Source: Blastococcus atacamensis (lineage in GTDB: Bacteria > Actinomycetota > Actinomycetes > Mycobacteriales > Geodermatophilaceae). Taken from it: a stretch of 64,000 bases of DNA. Location of the stretch: assembly GCF_002938425.1 (NCBI RefSeq), contig NZ_POQU01000012.1:1-64000 (forward strand), written 5' to 3'. Numbering within the stretch: position 1 is the stretch's first letter; each line of letters opens with the position of its first letter. This document shows positions 63,468 to 64,000 of this stretch, one piece after another. The translations under genes were made by a program, and so were the position numbers. Under the pieces are notes generated by a model. It was not told where the DNA came from. It made no database searches and saw nothing but the letters and a program-made list of their open reading frames with translations.

Positions 63468-63826
63468 TGCGCGATGTCCCTGCGCAGCGCGACCGCGCCC
63501 CGCAGGTAGACGTGCTGGATGTCGGGGCGGGCCTTCGGCGTCTCGGCGTGCGCCATGAGCCGCAGCACCCGCGGGAGGGCGTGCGGCACGGCGATCTCGG
63601 TGGCGCACATCAGCGGCACGTCGCCGAGCCCGAGCTCGCGTGCGGCCAGCGCGGGGAACTCCGACACGAGGTCGGGAGTCGCCGTGAAGAGGATGCTGAT
63701 CAGGTCCTCGGAGTGCAGGTCGTTGCGCTCCAGAACGGCCTGCACCAGCTCACGGGTCGCCTCGAGCACCTGCTCCCGGTCGTCGGCCTCGACCTGCGTC
63801 GCGCCCCGGATGGCTCGGACGGCCAT
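63464..63826 (-). CDS. aroH: Chorismate mutase, AroH type
   Basis: 120 aa. Arg7, Cys74, Glu77, Arg89 and Tyr107 line up with the active-site residues of Bacillus AroH (R7, C75, E78, R90, Y108). Converts chorismate to prephenate. Good GAGGAGAG site before the ATG. First gene of an aroH-cmk-der operon. Confidence 0.95.
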   Translation of the reverse strand: MAVRAIRGATQVEADDREQVLEATRELVQAVLERNDLHSEDLISILFTATPDLVSEFPALAARELGLGDVPLMCATEIAVPHALPRVLRLMAHAETPKARPDIQHVYLRGAVALRRDIAQ

Positions 63827-63916
63827 GCACTCTCCTCGTTCGGTGGACCGGGCCCGGATCGCCGGGCGCCTCGAACGAGTCTAGGGAGGCCGCGCCACCG
63901 GCCTCCCCCGCACGGG

Positions 63917-64000
63917 TCAGTCGCCCAGCCGGCTCCCGTCGGCGACGTCGAACAGGTGCACGTGACCGCCGCGCGGGACGACGTGCAGAACCTCGCCCTT
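63917..64000 (-). CDS. Sugar ABC transporter ATPase, 3' end (partial)
   Basis: The last 27 codons run off the window edge: KGEVLHVVPRGGHVHLFDVADG then SRLGD and stop. This matches the C-terminal TOBE/OB end of UgpC/MsmK-type ATP-binding subunits. Function is inferred from this tail only. Confidence 0.6.
   Translation of the reverse strand, partial: KGEVLHVVPRGGHVHLFDVADGSRLGD

Overview
The window reads as a piece of a high-GC actinobacterial chromosome. It has a Pup-proteasome locus, the mycobacterial-type gcvH-garA-ftsR region, RbpA, many GTG starts and about 70% GC. The style (recurrent terminator-like repeats, TANNNT leaderless promoters, gene order) suggests Geodermatophilaceae (Geodermatophilus, Blastococcus, Modestobacter); that family call is inference.

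1-16.8 kb, mostly + strand: dop, pup, an endonuclease VII-like gene, prcB, prcA, a 117-aa conserved gene, pafA and an SDR gene; a DUF3866 gene on the other strand; pafB-pafC, a small membrane protein, tatA, tatC, a lipid-kinase-family gene, a HelY-type helicase, and a tandem pair of DUF4333 proteins. This is the protein-pupylation and 20S proteasome locus with the two WYL regulators that control the LexA-independent DNA-damage response in mycobacteria.

16.8-31 kb: a 5'-3' exonuclease, an M24 peptidase with an Lrp/AsnC regulator, a Rv2578c-type radical SAM protein split by a LAGLIDADG intein and preceded by an SOS box, a degenerate tyrosine-recombinase-like protein, YbdK, PlsC, a GNAT, an amidohydrolase, the lipoprotein-modification pair lnt-ppm, fxsA and rbpA. 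31-35.8 kb, mostly - strand: thymidine kinase, MFS transporter, acyltransferase, GDPD, and two small genes.

Near 36.2 kb lies the most interesting point. A 28-bp dif-like XerCD site (36211-36238) sits in a gene-poor gap beside a near-perfect 24-bp-arm palindrome. The 7-mer GGGGGAG is found only on the + strand to its left and only on the - strand to its right, in genes of either orientation. Gene direction also switches (27 of 37 genes on + to the left, 24 of 34 on - to the right). This is the signature of a replication terminus with FtsK-orienting-type polarity.

36.3-64 kb, mostly - strand: an Imm21-like protein, small accessory genes, a GH65 phosphorylase with beta-phosphoglucomutase, coaA, gcvP, and a block in the same order as M. 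tuberculosis Rv1832-Rv1822 (gcvP, MerR, bifunctional nuclease, FtsR, FHA/GarA, gcvH, DUF881, small basic protein, DUF881, PgsA). Then come an EF-G-like protein, an alcohol dehydrogenase, an ArsR-VOC pair, tRNA-Pro(GGG), der-cmk-aroH and the 3' end of a sugar ABC ATPase. No rRNA, CRISPR array, insertion sequence or prophage was seen.
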